Program-made: the position numbers and the translations under genes
Source of the DNA: Jatrophihabitans sp.
GTDB lineage: Bacteria; Actinomycetota; Actinomycetes; Mycobacteriales; Jatrophihabitantaceae
Direction: 5' to 3'
NCBI GenBank assembly: GCA_036399055.1
Contig: DASWNX010000015.1
Coordinates: 1 to 64,000 of the forward strand
Length of the DNA: 64,000 nucleotides
Notes under the pieces: generated by a model
What the model was told of the DNA's origin: nothing
Databases searched by the model: none
Seen by the model: only the letters and a program-made list of their open reading frames with translations
Shown here: piece by piece, positions 9,695 to 17,670 of the stretch
How positions within the stretch are numbered: position 1 is the stretch's first letter
How the letters are laid out: each line of letters begins with the position of its first letter

Positions 9695-10239
9695 CGGGTG
9701 GCTCCCTGCTGATCGGAGTGGCCGTCGAGGCCGGTAAAGGCGGCGTCGCCGCGCAGCGTGCTGAGTGCCCGGCTGATCAGGCTGCGCACCGTGCCCACGC
9801 GGCAGCCCATCGCCTCGGCGACCTGGTCGTCGGACAGATCATGGAAGTAGCGCAGCACCACGGCGGCCCGCTGCCGGGCGGGCAGCGTGCTCAGCACCCG
9901 GCGCAACTGGTCGCGGTCATCGATCCGGTGCGCGAAGTCCGGCCCCGGCCGCCGCTCGGGCGCCCGGGCGGCGGTGAAGTCGGTGACCAGCTCAGAAGCC
10001 GACCCGCGCCGCTGCTGGTTGAGGTAGCGGTTGATGAGCGACCGGCGGACGTAGGCGATCGGCGACTGCGCCTGGGCCACCTTCGACCACTGCGGATACA
10101 GCGCCACCAGGGTGTCCTGCACCAACTCCTCGGCGGCCTGCCGGTCCCTGGTGAGCAGGTAGGCGGTGGCCAGCAGAGAGTCCGTGCAGTCCTGCACGAA
10201 CTGCTCGAAGTGGGCTGCCGCCCGCGAAATGACCTTCAT
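9691..10239 (-). CDS. ECF RNA polymerase sigma factor, SigE-family type
   Basis: A 182-residue sigma-70 relative. Region 2 is seen in FEQFVQDCTDSLLATAYLLTR plus AAEELVQDTLVALYPQW, and region 4 in LRRVLSTLPARQRAAVVLRYF, LSDDQVAEAMGCRVGTVRSLISRALSTLRG. I used ATG 10239 (MKVISRAA); a TTG three codons upstream (10248) is possible. A GAGGGG sits too close to the ATG, so the exact start is uncertain. The following DUF4232 membrane gene overlaps it and is probably its regulator. A second sigma/membrane pair of similar design lies at 35.7-37.4 kb. Confidence 0.9.
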   Translation of the reverse strand: MKVISRAAAHFEQFVQDCTDSLLATAYLLTRDRQAAEELVQDTLVALYPQWSKVAQAQSPIAYVRRSLINRYLNQQRRGSASELVTDFTAARAPERRPGPDFAHRIDDRDQLRRVLSTLPARQRAAVVLRYFHDLSDDQVAEAMGCRVGTVRSLISRALSTLRGDAAFTGLDGHSDQQGATR

Positions 10240-10445
10240 GCCCCTCAAGACAACTAAACCGATCGAAACATTGCGCGCTGAGTGAATCCGGTCGGCGTTC
10301 GGCTGAGGCCAGCGTGCGTGACCAATGGGCGCCTGCCTCGTTGAGTTCTTCGGACGGCGTGGTCGTGGCGCACCCGCTAGGATGGCGCTTTTCGGACGTT
10401 CAGGACGCTGCGCGGTCGCTGACCGCCTCAGGGTAGGGAGTGTTG

Positions 10446-11513
10446 ATGAGCCTTCGTCGCATCGCCGGCTTTGCCGTCGCGGCGGTCGTGGCCTCCGGCG
10501 CCGGTCTGCTGCTGTCGGGCCCCAGTGGCGCCGTGACGCCTCCGACGCCGATCACCCTGAACCTCACCGGCATGTCCTCGACGTCCTGCCCGCTGCCGCT
10601 GAACGGGTCGATGGCGGTCGTGCCGAACACCACGGTGCTGCTGAAGAACGACCCGACCCTGGCCGCGCTGTCCACCGAGAGCGTCACCATCAAGCCGGCC
10701 CCGAACTCCCTCGACCCGGCCAGCTCCAAGGTCATCGCTGACATCCCGGACGCGGGCGCGCCGATCGCCTTCACCCGGGCCGCGACGTACAGCCTCAGCT
10801 GGCAGATCAGAAGCCTGGGCGGCACGCTGAGCAACACCCAGAAGGGCAAGCTGATCATCACCGGCAGCGTCAAGAACTGCGCGGTGGCGGTGCAGCTCCC
10901 GGTGCCGAGCCTGTCCGCCTCGGCGGTGCCCAGCGCTGTGACCAGTGGGATCAACGGCGCGATCGGCGGCGCGGTGAGCAGCGTCAACGGAGCGCTCGGA
11001 CCGGTCAACAGCGCCCTGCCCACGCTTCCGACGGTCCCGGCGCTGCCGAGCGTCCCCGGCGCGCCGAGCCTGCCGGGCGTCAACCTGCCGGGCGCCAGCG
11101 CGCCGGCCGGCAACCAAGGCCCGGGCACCAACTACAAGCCGACCGGGCCGACGGTCGCCGACCGCACCGTGCCCGACGGCTACGGCAGTGGCAGCGGGCT
11201 CGGCGGCGTCTTCGTCCCGGCCACCGGCGACTCCGCCGCCGGCTCGGCCGACCGCGGCTCGATCGTCGCCGGACAGCAAACGGGCGTCAGCGACGGCCGG
11301 TCCTCCGCTGGCTCCGCCGCGCCGGCCAAGGCTGCCAGCTCGCCCCGGACCACCGAGCTCGCCTCAAGCCAGCCCCGATCCGCCCTCGGCGCGCTGCCCA
11401 CCCTCGCGGTGATCTTGGCCATCCTGGCGTTGTCGGGCGCGACCGCCTTCTACGCCCGCACCTTCTTGCTGCAGCCGGTCACGGCCCAGGCGAAGGCCAT
11501 CGCCAAGCACTGA
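10446..11513 (+). CDS. Secreted or membrane-anchored actinobacterial protein, function unknown
   Basis: A 355-residue exported protein. The N-terminus MSLRRIAGFAVAAVVASGAG and the following LLLSGPSGAV form a signal peptide. Residues about 30-160 look like one beta-rich domain starting ITLNLTGMSSTSCPLPLNGS, with two cysteines about 110 residues apart that could pair. A low-complexity Ser/Pro/Gly stretch follows, with PGVNLPGASAPAG-like segments. A C-terminal membrane helix (LPTLAVILAILALSGATAFY) and a short tail close the protein. No LPxTG-like anchor is present. ATG 10446 is chosen because AGGGAG at 10434-10439 is properly spaced. I do not recognise the family. Confidence 0.75.
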   Translation: MSLRRIAGFAVAAVVASGAGLLLSGPSGAVTPPTPITLNLTGMSSTSCPLPLNGSMAVVPNTTVLLKNDPTLAALSTESVTIKPAPNSLDPASSKVIADIPDAGAPIAFTRAATYSLSWQIRSLGGTLSNTQKGKLIITGSVKNCAVAVQLPVPSLSASAVPSAVTSGINGAIGGAVSSVNGALGPVNSALPTLPTVPALPSVPGAPSLPGVNLPGASAPAGNQGPGTNYKPTGPTVADRTVPDGYGSGSGLGGVFVPATGDSAAGSADRGSIVAGQQTGVSDGRSSAGSAAPAKAASSPRTTELASSQPRSALGALPTLAVILAILALSGATAFYARTFLLQPVTAQAKAIAKH

Positions 11514-11693
11514 CCTCACCGGTCGCCGAGCGCGCCGGGTCAGGTAGTGCTGAGCCCGGCTGCTGCTGAGCCGGCCGATTTCCTTTCCCCGCAGGCCAGC
11601 CGGTAACCTGTCAAGGTTGCTGTCTGGGTGCAGAACGTCAGGTGTTCAGCGCCCCCGCGAACTGCCCCGCGCAGTTCCAACAGGCGGCTTCAC

Positions 11694-11736
11694 CCTCCTG
11701 CCACGGAACGTCCGTGGCCGCAAAGTCCACAGGAGG
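11694..11736 (+). promoter_or_regulatory. S6:S18-type ribosomal protein leader RNA, sequesters rpsF ribosome site
   Basis: CCTCCTG (11694-11700) pairs perfectly with CAGGAGG (11730-11736), which contains the rpsF Shine-Dalgarno. Directly inside is a perfect hairpin: CCACGGA (11701-11707), loop ACG, TCCGTGG (11711-11717). A 12-base bulge on the 3' side (11718-11729) begins with CCG. Two stacked stems, a one-sided bulge with CCG and a masked ribosome site are the hallmarks of the known S6:S18-binding leader. The structure was read by eye; binding is inferred. Confidence 0.8.
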
Positions 11737-11749
11737 CTGGGTTAATCCC

Positions 11750-12106
11750 ATGCGCGATTACGAAGTCATGGTCATCCTCGACCCCGAGCTGGACGAGCGA
11801 ACCATCGCTCCGTCCCTGGACACCTTCCTCTCCGTCATCAAAAAGGGTGGCGGAACGGTGGAGAAGGTCGACGTCTGGGGCAAGCGCCGGTTGTCGTTCG
11901 AGATCAACAAGAAGTCCGAGGGCATCTACGCCGTCATCGACATCAAGGCAGAGCCGGCGTCGGTGATCGAGCTCGACCGGCAGCTGAACCTCAACGAGTC
12001 AGTGCTGCGCACCAAGGTGCTGCGGCCGATTCCACAGAAGGCCAAGTCCAAGAAGGCTCAGGACAAGGCCCAGGCCAAGAAGCTCGAAGCCCGAAAGAGC
12101 GCCTGA
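11750..12106 (+). CDS. rpsF: 30S ribosomal protein S6
   Basis: A 118-residue small-subunit protein that pairs with S18 on 16S r[23 protein letters not shown], the [23 protein letters not shown] strand-helix block and the [19 protein letters not shown] segment are diagnostic. ATG 11750 lies 13 bases after AGGAGG. The frame runs open farther upstream but that part lies in the leader RNA and is not family-like. A lysine-rich tail ([15 protein letters not shown]) ends the protein. Its TGA overlaps the ssb ATG (TGATG), so the two are likely coupled in an rpsF-ssb-rpsR-rplI operon. Confidence 0.97.
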   Translation: MRDYEVMVILDPELDERTIAPSLDTFLSVIKKGGGTVEKVDVWGKRRLSFEINKKSEGIYAVIDIKAEPASVIELDRQLNLNESVLRTKVLRPIPQKAKSKKAQDKAQAKKLEARKSA

Positions 12107-12600
12107 TGGCAGGCGAGACAGTCATCACCGTCGTGGGCAACCTGACGGCTGATCCCGAGCTGCGGTTCACGCCGTCCGGCGCGGCTGTCGCCTCGTTCAC
12201 GGTGGCCTCCACGCCGCGCAACTTCGACAAGAACGCCAACGAGTGGAAGGACGGCGACGCGCTGTTCCTGCGCTGCTCGATCTGGCGTCAGGCGGCCGAG
12301 AACGTCGCCGAGTCGCTGCAGCGCGGCATGCGGGTGGTGGTGACCGGGCGGCTGAAGCAGCGCTCGTTCGAGACCCGCGAGGGCGAGAAGCGCACCGTCA
12401 TCGAGCTTGACGTCGATGAGGTCGGCCCGTCGTTGAAGTACGCCACGGCCAAGGTGAACCGCACCCAGCGCGGCTCCTCCGGCGGTGGCTTCGGCGCCGA
12501 CAACTCCGGCGGCGGCTCGGCTCCGGCCGATGACCCGTGGGCTTCGTCCGGACCGGCTGCCTCGTCCTCCGGCGGCTTCTCCGACGAACCGCCTTTCTAA
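12106..12600 (+). CDS. ssb: Single-stranded DNA-binding protein
   Basis: A 164-residue SSB. Residues 1-110 form the OB fold ([61 protein letters not shown]). A Gly/Ser-rich linker leads to the acidic C-terminal tip SDEPPF, which binds partner proteins in replication and repair. It lies between rpsF and rpsR, with its ATG overlapping the rpsF stop, the usual actinobacterial arrangement. This is the main chromosomal SSB, judged by context. Confidence 0.96.
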   Translation: MAGETVITVVGNLTADPELRFTPSGAAVASFTVASTPRNFDKNANEWKDGDALFLRCSIWRQAAENVAESLQRGMRVVVTGRLKQRSFETREGEKRTVIELDVDEVGPSLKYATAKVNRTQRGSSGGGFGADNSGGGSAPADDPWASSGPAASSSGGFSDEPPF

Positions 12601-12636
12601 ACCTTCCTCACTGATCTCAAGACGGAGTATCCGAAG

Positions 12637-12873
12637 ATGGCCAAGCCACCGTTACGCAAGCCCAAGAAGAAGTCCAACCCGCTCAAGACCTCGCGGATCG
12701 AGGCGATCGACTACAAGGACACCGCCCTGCTGCGCAAGTTCATCTCTGACCGCGGCAAGATCCGTGCCCGGCGAGTGACCGGCGTCAGCACCCAACAGCA
12801 GCGCGAGATCGCCAAGGCGGTCAAGAACGCCCGTGAGATGGCGCTGCTGCCCTACACCTCGACCGCACGCTAA
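12637..12873 (+). CDS. rpsR: 30S ribosomal protein S18, zinc-free (C-) form
   Basis: A 78-residue S18. The conserved core ([47 protein letters not shown]) is intact. The N-terminal zinc-ribbon position, which carries CxFC in the usual form, reads [19 protein letters not shown], and the later TGNC position reads TGVS. The protein therefore contains no cysteine at all and cannot bind zinc in the standard way. It is the fourth-frame partner of S6 within the rpsF operon. A second, zinc-bearing copy elsewhere cannot be ruled out. Confidence 0.96.
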   Translation: MAKPPLRKPKKKSNPLKTSRIEAIDYKDTALLRKFISDRGKIRARRVTGVSTQQQREIAKAVKNAREMALLPYTSTAR

Positions 12874-12887
12874 GGGGCAGGACGGCT

Positions 12888-13337
12888 ATGAAGATCATCC
12901 TGACTCGTGAGGTGACCGGCCTCGGCGTCCCCGGCGACATCGTCGAGGTGGCTGACGGCTACGGCCGCAACTACCTGGTGCCGCGCGGTGTGGCGATCAA
13001 CTGGAGCAAGGGCGCGGAGAAGCAGATCACCCAGATCCGTCGCGCCCAGGACTCGCGGGAGATCCGCGGCCTCGACCACGCCAAAGAGATCAAGGCCCAG
13101 CTTGAGGGTCTGTCGGTCACGCTCAGGGCGCGTGCCGGCGACGGCGGCAAGTTGTTCGGCTCGGTGACCCAGTCCGACGTCGCCAACGCCGTCAAGGCCG
13201 CTGGTGGCCCCACGGTGGACAAGAAGCGGGTGCACCTGCCCGGGCACATCAAGACCACCGGGGCGCACACCGTGACCATCGAGCTGCACCCTGACGTGGT
13301 GGCCACCGTGCCGGTCACCGTCGCGCCTAACAAGTAG
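12888..13337 (+). CDS. rplI: 50S ribosomal protein L9
   Basis: A 149-residue L9. The N-terminal RNA-binding domain MKIILTREVTGLGVPGDIVE-VADGYGRNYLVPRGVAI is diagnostic. A long connecting helix and the C-terminal domain (LFGSVTQSDVANAVKAAGG, KKRVHLPGHIKTTGAHTVTIELHPDVVA) follow. It is the last gene of the ribosomal operon, 14 bases after rpsR. Two hairpins follow its stop. Confidence 0.97.
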   Translation: MKIILTREVTGLGVPGDIVEVADGYGRNYLVPRGVAINWSKGAEKQITQIRRAQDSREIRGLDHAKEIKAQLEGLSVTLRARAGDGGKLFGSVTQSDVANAVKAAGGPTVDKKRVHLPGHIKTTGAHTVTIELHPDVVATVPVTVAPNK

Positions 13338-13343
13338 CAAGAC

Positions 13344-13368
13344 GCGCTGCGTCGAGCTGACGCAGCGC
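13344..13368 (+). terminator. Strong stem-loop directly after rplI
   Basis: GCGCTGCGTC (13344-13353) and GACGCAGCGC (13359-13368) form a perfect 10-bp stem with a five-base loop, seven bases after the rplI stop. No T-run follows. It may halt transcription, as many actinobacterial terminators lack T-runs, or protect the 3' end. Confidence 0.6.
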
Positions 13369-13436
13369 TGCTACCCGAGTCGTCTCACGCTGGCCGCTGG
13401 GCTGCGAGCATGACGACTCGAAACCGCTTGTGCTGA

Positions 13437-13471
13437 AGACCCGGACCCGCCCACGTGCGGGCCGGGCCTTT
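13437..13471 (+). terminator. Second, imperfect GC-rich terminator hairpin of the rpsF operon
   Basis: AGACCCGGACCCGC (from 13437) pairs with GCGGGCCGGGCCTTT (to 13471) around a CCACGT loop, with one bulged base and one mismatch. Three T residues end the stem. Placed about 100 bases after rplI, it looks like a rho-independent terminator. Confidence 0.6.
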
Positions 13472-13581
13472 GGCATGCCCGTCGTACGGACGCGGCGGAA
13501 CTCACGCCGGCGCCGCTTTCGGTGGGTGGTCCGGATCGGTGGGCGGCTCGTCCACCCCCGGCTTGTTCGACTCGCCCCGCC

Positions 13582-13838
13582 TGTGGATATGTGATAGCCG
13601 AACGTAAGAGCCGCGTTACCGCATGAGCACAGTTCGGCCCAGTAGTAAACCCGACGCTCACAGTTGCCTGAGCGCTCACCTTCTTCAGAATTACTTTTCA
13701 TCCACAGGCTGAGCACAACACAGCCCAGTAATCACGGGCCCTTCAGCCTTTTCCGCTGAGTTATTCACAGCTCTGTCCCCAGGTCGTGAACAACCGTGAG
13801 CGGCGTTGCCCACACGGTCCTCCACAGGTGTGTGCACA
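13582..13838. promoter_or_regulatory. Cluster of DnaA-box-like 9-mers upstream of dnaB
   Basis: Near matches to TTATCCACA or TTGTCCACA: TGTGGATAT at 13582-13590 (minus strand, 8/9), TCATCCACA at 13698-13706 (8/9), TTATTCACA at 13761-13769 (8/9), TTGCCCACA at 13806-13814 (8/9), and weaker TCCTCCACA at 13818-13826 and GTGTGCACA at 13830-13838. This 650-base gap is the longest gene-free stretch in the core region and is locally less GC-rich. DnaA binding could regulate dnaB. The match was scored by eye without a background model. Confidence 0.5.
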
Positions 13839-13986
13839 GGCTGTATTGCTCTACCGAGGTGGTGTCTCTAACGTCAGCGCGGGCTCGACGCAACAGCGCG
13901 TGACGGGCGTGCAAGCAAATTGTCAGACTCTGCCGGTACCAATTCCGTGTGGGGCTGACCACCTGCCCGACACGGGTTTGTAAACG

Positions 13987-15390
13987 ATGGGTGACGGTGT
14001 GACTTCAGGTCCAGGGCTGCGTGCGATCGCGGGAGATCCGGACACTTCCGGCCCGAAGTTCGACCGCACCCCACCGCAGGACATCGAGGCTGAGCAGTCG
14101 GTGCTGGGCGGCATGCTGCTGTCCAAGGACGCCATCGCCGACGTGATCGAGGTGCTGCGCGGCGGCGACTTCTACCGGCCCGCCCACCAGTTGGTCTACG
14201 ACGCGATCCTGGATCTGTACGGGCGCGGCGAGCCGGCCGACGCGGTCACCGTGGCCGCCGAGCTGACCCGTGGCGGCGTGATCGCCCGGGTCGGCGGTCA
14301 TCAGTACCTGCACACCCTGATCTCGGGAGTGCCGACGGCGGCCAACGCCGGCTACTACGCCGAGATCGTGGCTGAGCGCTCGATCCTGCGCAGGCTGGTC
14401 GAGGCCGGCACCCGGATCGTCCAGATGGGTTACGGCGCGGCCAGCGGCGAGGGGATGGCCGGCACCGTCGACGACGTGGTCGACCGGGCCCAGGCCGAGA
14501 TCTACGAGGTCACCGAGCGGCGCACCACCGAGGACTACGTCCGGATCGAGGACCTGCTCGAGGGCACCCTGGACGAGATGGACCGGATGACCTCCAACGG
14601 CGGGGTGGGCACCGGCATCCGGACCGGGTTCGAGCACCTGGACGAGATCACCCACGGCCTGCACCCGGGGCAGATGATCGTGGTGGCCGGCCGGCCCGGC
14701 TCGGGCAAGTCGACGCTGGCGATGGACTTCGCCCGGTCGGCGGCGATCAAGCAGCACGCCGCGACGGTGATCTTCTCCCTGGAGATGTCGAAGCAGGACA
14801 TCATGATGCGGCTGTTCTCGGCCGAGGCTCGGGTCAAGCTCAACGACATCCGGTCCGGGCGGATGACCGACGAGGACTGGCGCAAGATCGCGCTGCGGTC
14901 CTCCGAGCTGGCCGAGGCGCCGCTGTTCATCGACGACTCGCCGAACCTGACCATGATGGAGATCCGGGCCAAGTCGCGCCGGCTCAAGCAGCGCCACGAC
15001 CTGAAGCTGATCGTGATCGACTACATGCAGCTGATGACCTCGGGCAAGCGGGTGGAGTCGCGCCAGCAGGAGGTGTCGGAGTTCTCCCGGGCGATGAAGC
15101 TGATCGCCAAGGAGCTCGAGGTGCCGGTGGTGGCGCTGTCCCAGCTCAACCGCGGGCCCGAGCAGCGGACCGACAAGAAGCCGATGCTGTCTGACCTGCG
15201 CGAGTCCGGCTCGATCGAGCAGGACGCCGACGTGGTGCTGCTGGTGCACCGCGAGGACATGTACGAGCGCGAGTCACCGCGCGCCGGCGAGGCCGACATC
15301 ATCATCGCCAAGCACCGCAACGGGCCGACCGGGCAGGCGACGGTGGCCTTCCAGGGCCACCTGTCCCGCTTCGTGGATATGCCGTCCTAA
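13987..15390 (+). CDS. dnaB: Replicative DNA helicase DnaB
   Basis: A 467-residue hexameric helicase that unwinds DNA at the fork. The N-terminal domain begins RTPPQDIEAEQSVLGGMLLS. The RecA-like domain has Walker A GRPGSGKST (about 234-242), followed by FSLEMSKQDIMMRL, LIVIDYMQLM (Walker B) and LSDLRESGSIEQDADVVLLVHR. The length shows no intein, unlike many actinobacterial dnaB genes. ATG 13987 has no clear Shine-Dalgarno; GTG 13999 is an alternative. The gene stands alone, downstream of the DnaA-box-like cluster. Confidence 0.97.
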   Translation: MGDGVTSGPGLRAIAGDPDTSGPKFDRTPPQDIEAEQSVLGGMLLSKDAIADVIEVLRGGDFYRPAHQLVYDAILDLYGRGEPADAVTVAAELTRGGVIARVGGHQYLHTLISGVPTAANAGYYAEIVAERSILRRLVEAGTRIVQMGYGAASGEGMAGTVDDVVDRAQAEIYEVTERRTTEDYVRIEDLLEGTLDEMDRMTSNGGVGTGIRTGFEHLDEITHGLHPGQMIVVAGRPGSGKSTLAMDFARSAAIKQHAATVIFSLEMSKQDIMMRLFSAEARVKLNDIRSGRMTDEDWRKIALRSSELAEAPLFIDDSPNLTMMEIRAKSRRLKQRHDLKLIVIDYMQLMTSGKRVESRQQEVSEFSRAMKLIAKELEVPVVALSQLNRGPEQRTDKKPMLSDLRESGSIEQDADVVLLVHREDMYERESPRAGEADIIIAKHRNGPTGQATVAFQGHLSRFVDMPS

Positions 15391-15455
15391 TGTCTGCCCC
15401 GGGTTGTTCTTTAACGAGATCGGACCTTTGCCGCAACACGCTGAGAGGGGCCTTG

Positions 15456-15545
15456 TGACAGCCGAAAGTGACCTCCGCCGTTATCGCGACGAAGCGGTGC
15501 TCCCAGCCCTAGGACGGGGTGAGAACATCGACGCGGCGGGTCACA
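15456..15545 (+). pseudogene. Possible remnant of a truncated gene after dnaB
   Basis: After GAGAGGGGCC, a GTG at 15456 opens MTAESDLRRYRDEAVLPALG, then RGENIDAAGHTRA, about 30 protein-like residues. Beyond that the frame runs antisense through the next gene and looks like a shadow. It may be the 5' end of a gene broken when the 15541-16284 gene arrived. No family can be named; it could equally be chance. Confidence 0.25.
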
Positions 15546-16284
15546 CGCGGGCCATCAGGGTGGTGAGCGCGCGTAGGCCGGCTGATCGCTCGCGGACGTC
15601 GGTGGACTCGGCGAGGTCGAGAGCTACCACCGGCAGGCAGGCCCGGAAGGGCTGCTGCAGGTCGACGAGCGTCTCGACGTCCTCGGTCACACGCAGCGTC
15701 ACGTTGCCGCCGCCATCGGCAACTAAGAAGAACTCGCGTTCCAGCTGCGACAGTTTCTCGGCGGTGATGTAGCCCTCGACCTGGCCGTCCCAGGTTCGGG
15801 TGGCCAGCCGTAGCGACCGGGCCAGTTGCTCGCCGCCGTCGCTGCTGTCGAGGGCCGAGGCGGCGGTGACGACGACGCGCTTGCCGACCGCGCGGACGTA
15901 GCTGTCCGAGACCCGCCAGCGGGTGATCCTGGCTCGCTTGCGGCTCATGCGCACTAGCGACTCGGCATCCAGATGGCGCAGGCGATTACGCAGGTGCGAC
16001 AGCTGCGCTTGCTTCGATTCCGAGAGTCCGGTCGACAAGCCTTGGCGGTCATCGAGCAGCGCCATGGCCTGCCATACCGTGCTCGCCTTCCAGGTGCGAC
16101 CGCGGGCGCTGCCGACGGTGGCGAGTCGGTGCACAGACGCCGAGTCGAGCAGCGCAGAACGGCCGACGACGCCTCGGGTGGCGATCTGGCCGGCCTGGAC
16201 AAACCGCTGAACCTGCCGGACGCTGACCCCTAGGAGGACGGCTGCCTCAGCACTCGTCATTGTCTCGGCACTTGCGGTCATCAT
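15541..16284 (-). CDS. Helix-turn-helix protein resembling an AbiEi-like antitoxin, partner absent
   Basis: A 247-residue protein. The N-terminus (MTSAEAAVLLGVSVRQVQRFVQAGQIATR) is an excisionase/MerR-like helix-turn-helix. The middle part, GRTWKASTVWQAMALLD, and the C-terminal block (QVEGYITAEKLSQLE, GNVTLRVTEDVETL, LPVVALDLAES) recall actinobacterial proteins that I remember next to AbiEii-like nucleotidyltransferase toxins. No such toxin lies on either side: dnaB ends 150 bases downstream and a nitroreductase lies divergently upstream. It may be a solitary antitoxin-like regulator or a leftover of a pair. The TA link is from memory of the family, not proven by context. Confidence 0.55.
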   Translation of the reverse strand: MMTASAETMTSAEAAVLLGVSVRQVQRFVQAGQIATRGVVGRSALLDSASVHRLATVGSARGRTWKASTVWQAMALLDDRQGLSTGLSESKQAQLSHLRNRLRHLDAESLVRMSRKRARITRWRVSDSYVRAVGKRVVVTAASALDSSDGGEQLARSLRLATRTWDGQVEGYITAEKLSQLEREFFLVADGGGNVTLRVTEDVETLVDLQQPFRACLPVVALDLAESTDVRERSAGLRALTTLMARV

Positions 16285-16399
16285 GTCTTATAGCGTCGCA
16301 TGAGCGACGTTATCCGACAAGAAAAACCCCGCTTGGTCGGTCACCCCACCCTCACGACTCGCCAAGCGGCGGGTCAGTTCGCTCTGCCAGAATGCGCGC

Positions 16400-17047
16400 A
16401 TGGCCTACACGATCCCGTTGAACCCGGACGAGCTGCTCACCACCACCCGGTCGGTGCGCAAACGGCTGGACCTGACCCGGCCGGTTCCGAGGGAGCTCAT
16501 TCGGGACTGCCTGGAGGTGGCGCTGCAGGCGCCGTCGGGGTCAAACCGGCAGGACTGGCACTGGATCGTGGTGACCGACGCCGATCAGCGGCGCGCGGTC
16601 GGCGAGGTTTACCGCCGAGCCACCGAGGAATACCTGGCCTCCTCCGGCGCGGCCGGCAAGCTGTTCGCCCACGACCCGGCGCGGGCGGCGATTCAAAGCC
16701 GAGTGGGCGACAGCGTCGCCTACCTGGCCGAGCACATGTCCGAGGTGCCGGTGCTGGTGTTGCCTTGCATCCAAACCGCCTCGCTCGGCGAGGGCACCCA
16801 GGCCGGGCTCTGGGGGTCGCTGCTGCCGGCGGCCTGGAATTTCATGCTGGCCGCCCGCGCCCGCGGGCTCGGCACCGCCTGGACCTCCCTGCACCTCAAC
16901 TACGAGCGCGAGGTCGCGACGATCCTCGGACTGCCCGACGACCTGCATCAGGGTGTGCTGATCCCCACCGCCTACTACACCGGCGCCAGCTTCCGGCCAG
17001 CCCCCCGGCAGCCGCTCGACGAGGTCCTGCACTGGGACCGTTGGTGA
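16400..17047 (+). CDS. Nitroreductase-family flavoprotein
   Basis: A 215-residue FMN-dependent oxidoreductase. TTRSVRKRLDLTRPVPRELI, QAPSGSNRQDWHWIVV (the FMN-binding APSGSNRQ motif), and GSLLPAAWNFMLAARARGLGTAWTS are typical. The ending (LIPTAYYTGASFRPAPR) is family-like too. ATG 16400 opens MAYTIPLNPDELL. A GNAT gene follows after nine bases and may share its transcript. The substrate is unknown. Confidence 0.88.
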   Translation: MAYTIPLNPDELLTTTRSVRKRLDLTRPVPRELIRDCLEVALQAPSGSNRQDWHWIVVTDADQRRAVGEVYRRATEEYLASSGAAGKLFAHDPARAAIQSRVGDSVAYLAEHMSEVPVLVLPCIQTASLGEGTQAGLWGSLLPAAWNFMLAARARGLGTAWTSLHLNYEREVATILGLPDDLHQGVLIPTAYYTGASFRPAPRQPLDEVLHWDRW

Positions 17048-17056
17048 TCCCACGCA

Positions 17057-17641
17057 GTGACTAGCCAGGCGACACTGCGCACCCGACGGCTCAGCCTCGT
17101 GCCGCTGGCCGAGGAGCACCTGGACTACGAGGTGGAACTCGACTCCGACCCCGAGGTGATGCGCTATCTCGGCAATGGCACGGCCCGCACCCGCGCCGAC
17201 GTGCTGCGCTACCACCGTGCCCGGCTAGCCGCGGCTGAGCTGGTGCCAGGGCTGGGCTTCTGGGTCGGCTTGCACGACGGGGATTTCGTGGGCTGGTGGC
17301 TCCTCGAACCGCCGCAGCGCGCGGACCAGGGGCCGGTCGAGGGCCAGGCCGAGCTTGGCTACCGGCTGCTACGGCGGCACTGGCGGCAGGGCTTTGCCAG
17401 CGAAGGCGCTCGCGAGCTGCTCCGGCACGGCTTCACCGACCTGGGGCTGCGCCGGATCTTCGCCGAGACGATGGCAGTCAACGAAGCCTCCCGGGCGACC
17501 ATGACCTCGATCGGGCTGCGGCACGTGCGCACCTTCCACGCCGACTGGGACGAGCCGATCCCCGGGGCCGAGCACGGCGAAGTCGAGTACGCGATCACCC
17601 GAGAGCAGTGGCAGGCATCGGCGTTGACGGAGACTCCCTGA
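17057..17641 (+). CDS. GNAT acetyltransferase, RimJ/RimL-like
   Basis: A 194-residue GCN5-type N-acetyltransferase. LRTRRLSLVPLAEEHLD is the usual RimL-type opening. ELGYRLLRRHWRQGFASEGA is the acetyl-CoA-binding segment, and LRRIFAETMAVNEASRATMTSIGLRHV follows. GTG 17057 lies close to the nitroreductase stop. Targets could be a ribosomal protein, an amino acid or a small molecule; nothing here decides. Confidence 0.85.
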   Translation: MTSQATLRTRRLSLVPLAEEHLDYEVELDSDPEVMRYLGNGTARTRADVLRYHRARLAAAELVPGLGFWVGLHDGDFVGWWLLEPPQRADQGPVEGQAELGYRLLRRHWRQGFASEGARELLRHGFTDLGLRRIFAETMAVNEASRATMTSIGLRHVRTFHADWDEPIPGAEHGEVEYAITREQWQASALTETP

Positions 17642-17670
17642 AGGGGAGCTGAAACTATGGCGCACACAGC

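Noticed and set aside
13338..13986. oriC
   Set aside because: There is a DnaA-box-like cluster but no dnaA/dnaN neighbours and the boxes are imperfect; better described as a regulatory or titration site.
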